Shown here piece after piece: positions 4,142-5,071 of a stretch of 5,071 nt of DNA. Origin of the DNA: Alphaproteobacteria bacterium (GTDB lineage Bacteria > Pseudomonadota > Alphaproteobacteria > Reyranellales > Reyranellaceae); assembly GCA_013290035.1 (NCBI GenBank), contig JABCYT010000331.1, positions 1 to 5,071 on the forward strand, given 5' to 3'. Position numbers and translations under genes: made by a program. The notes below the pieces were generated by a model that had not been told where the DNA came from, made no database searches, and saw only the letters and a list, made by a program, of their open reading frames with translations. The stretch's first letter is position 1. Every line of letters starts with the position of its first letter.

Positions 4142-5071
4142 ATGCAAGTGACGGAACTCCCGGCCGAAGGCCTGAAGCGGCAATTCAAGATCGTCGTGCC
4201 CGCCGGCGATTTGTCGGCCAAGGTCGACGAGCGCCTGGCGGAGATGGCGCGGACCGCGCAGATGCCGGGCTTTCGCGCCGGCAAGGTGCCGGTCGGCCTG
4301 TTGAAGAAGCAGTACGGCCAGGCCCTGTTCGGCGAAGCCGTGGAACAGGCGGTCAATTCGAGCACCGCCAAGGCGATCGAGGATCGCGGACTGAAGCCCG
4401 CCCTGCAGCCGCGCGTCGACCTGAAGCAGCTCGAGGAAGGCAAGGACGTCGAGTTCGAAGTCGCGATCGAGGTCCTGCCGGAGATCGGCAAGCTCGACTT
4501 CTCCGACGTCGAGCTCGAGCGCCTGAAGGCGACCGTGCCGGACAAGGACGTCGACGAGGCGGTCGCGCGCATCGCCAAGGCGAACCGCGAGGAGAAAACC
4601 GTCGATCCGCCGCGCCCGGCGCAGAAGGGCGACGCGATCAAGCTCGACTTCGTGGGCTCGGTCGACGGCAAGGAGTTTCCCGGCGGCGCCGCGCAGGGCT
4701 ACACGCTGGAGATCGGCTCGGGCTCCTTCATCCCGGGCTTCGAGGACCAGCTCATCGGCGCGGAGGTCGGCAAGGAGGTCGACGTCAAGGTGACGTTCCC
4801 GGCCGACTACGGCGCGCCGGAACTTGCCGGCAAGGACGCCGTGTTCAAGTGCACGATCAACGAGATCCACGAGTTCGTCGACCAGCCGGCGGACGACGAG
4901 CTGGCGAAGAAGAACAACTTCGAGAACCTCGAGGCGATGCGCAAAGCCGTCGCCGAGCGCATTGGCCAGGATTACGCGCGGATCTCGCGCTCGATGATCA
5001 AGCGCCAGCTGCTCGACAAGCTGGCCGACGCGCACAAGTTCGCCGTCCCCGAAGGGCTGGTCGAGAGCGAG
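4142..5071 (+). CDS. tig: Trigger factor, 5' part (runs off the window)
   Basis: Trigger factor is the ribosome-bound chaperone and peptidyl-prolyl isomerase that meets nascent chains at the exit tunnel. The first 310 codons are present and open to the window edge; the family is usually about 430-490 residues. The N-terminal ribosome-binding domain has the signature PGFRAGKVP at residues 42-50, placed as in E. coli. The FKBP-type isomerase domain starts near 160 (KGDAIKLDFVGSVDGKEFPGG) and includes GSFIPGFEDQLIGAEVGKE and FPADYGAPELAGKDAVF. The C-terminal chaperone domain begins near 255 and is cut. The ATG at 4142 gives the usual MQVTE start and has GGAAG (4129-4133) eight bases before it. 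An in-frame ATG at 4127 would add MEVKT and overlap that ribosome site. In many alphaproteobacteria clpP, clpX and lon follow. Confidence 0.98.
   Translation, partial: MQVTELPAEGLKRQFKIVVPAGDLSAKVDERLAEMARTAQMPGFRAGKVPVGLLKKQYGQALFGEAVEQAVNSSTAKAIEDRGLKPALQPRVDLKQLEEGKDVEFEVAIEVLPEIGKLDFSDVELERLKATVPDKDVDEAVARIAKANREEKTVDPPRPAQKGDAIKLDFVGSVDGKEFPGGAAQGYTLEIGSGSFIPGFEDQLIGAEVGKEVDVKVTFPADYGAPELAGKDAVFKCTINEIHEFVDQPADDELAKKNNFENLEAMRKAVAERIGQDYARISRSMIKRQLLDKLADAHKFAVPEGLVESE

Noticed and set aside
3944..5035. 363-codon antisense frame opposite tRNA-Leu and tig
   Set aside because: It runs through a tRNA gene and a clear trigger factor gene. Its composition (L, R, D, V repeats) is the mirror of tig codons.

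Overview
The window is GC-rich, densely coding DNA from a bacterial chromosome, probably an alphaproteobacterium. The evidence is the high-GC codon use, the MQVTE start of trigger factor, and a tRNA-Leu(UAG) directly upstream of tig. The tRNA-His has the ordinary G-1:C73 pair. A large alphaproteobacterial clade (Rhizobiales, Rhodobacterales, Caulobacterales) is known to have lost this pair, so a Rhodospirillales-type or other lineage outside that clade is more likely. That placement is inference. All genes lie on the + strand.

The left part (188-2224) is a tandem array of three paralogous TetR-type regulators of about 205-208 residues. They share an almost invariant N-terminal helix, an identical recognition helix (GYSVRS-I/V-FERF) and a conserved C-terminal motif. 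Each protein has exactly two cysteines, always 82 residues apart. By alignment all three start at GTG or TTG. Genes 1 and 3 remain alike for about 20 bases past their stop codons, which supports duplication. The 187 bases before the array hold no gene but carry three spaced copies of an AT-rich TCGATA(C/T)ATTTG-like motif that overlap a possible promoter. More copies of the gene could lie left of the window.

The right part is housekeeping: tRNA-His(GTG), then nnr (fused NAD(P)HX epimerase/dehydratase, a metabolite-repair enzyme), a strong hairpin, tRNA-Leu(TAG), and the first 310 codons of tig (trigger factor), which runs off the window. Each tRNA sits 22-32 bases upstream of a protein gene and has a TTGAC-N17-TA promoter-like sequence before it. 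tRNA and mRNA may therefore share primary transcripts. The -35 proposed for the tRNA-His promoter overlaps the stop codon of the third regulator.

No mobile element, CRISPR array, defence system or toxin-antitoxin pair is visible. The unusual element is the three-copy regulator array. No gene in the window identifies what the regulators control.
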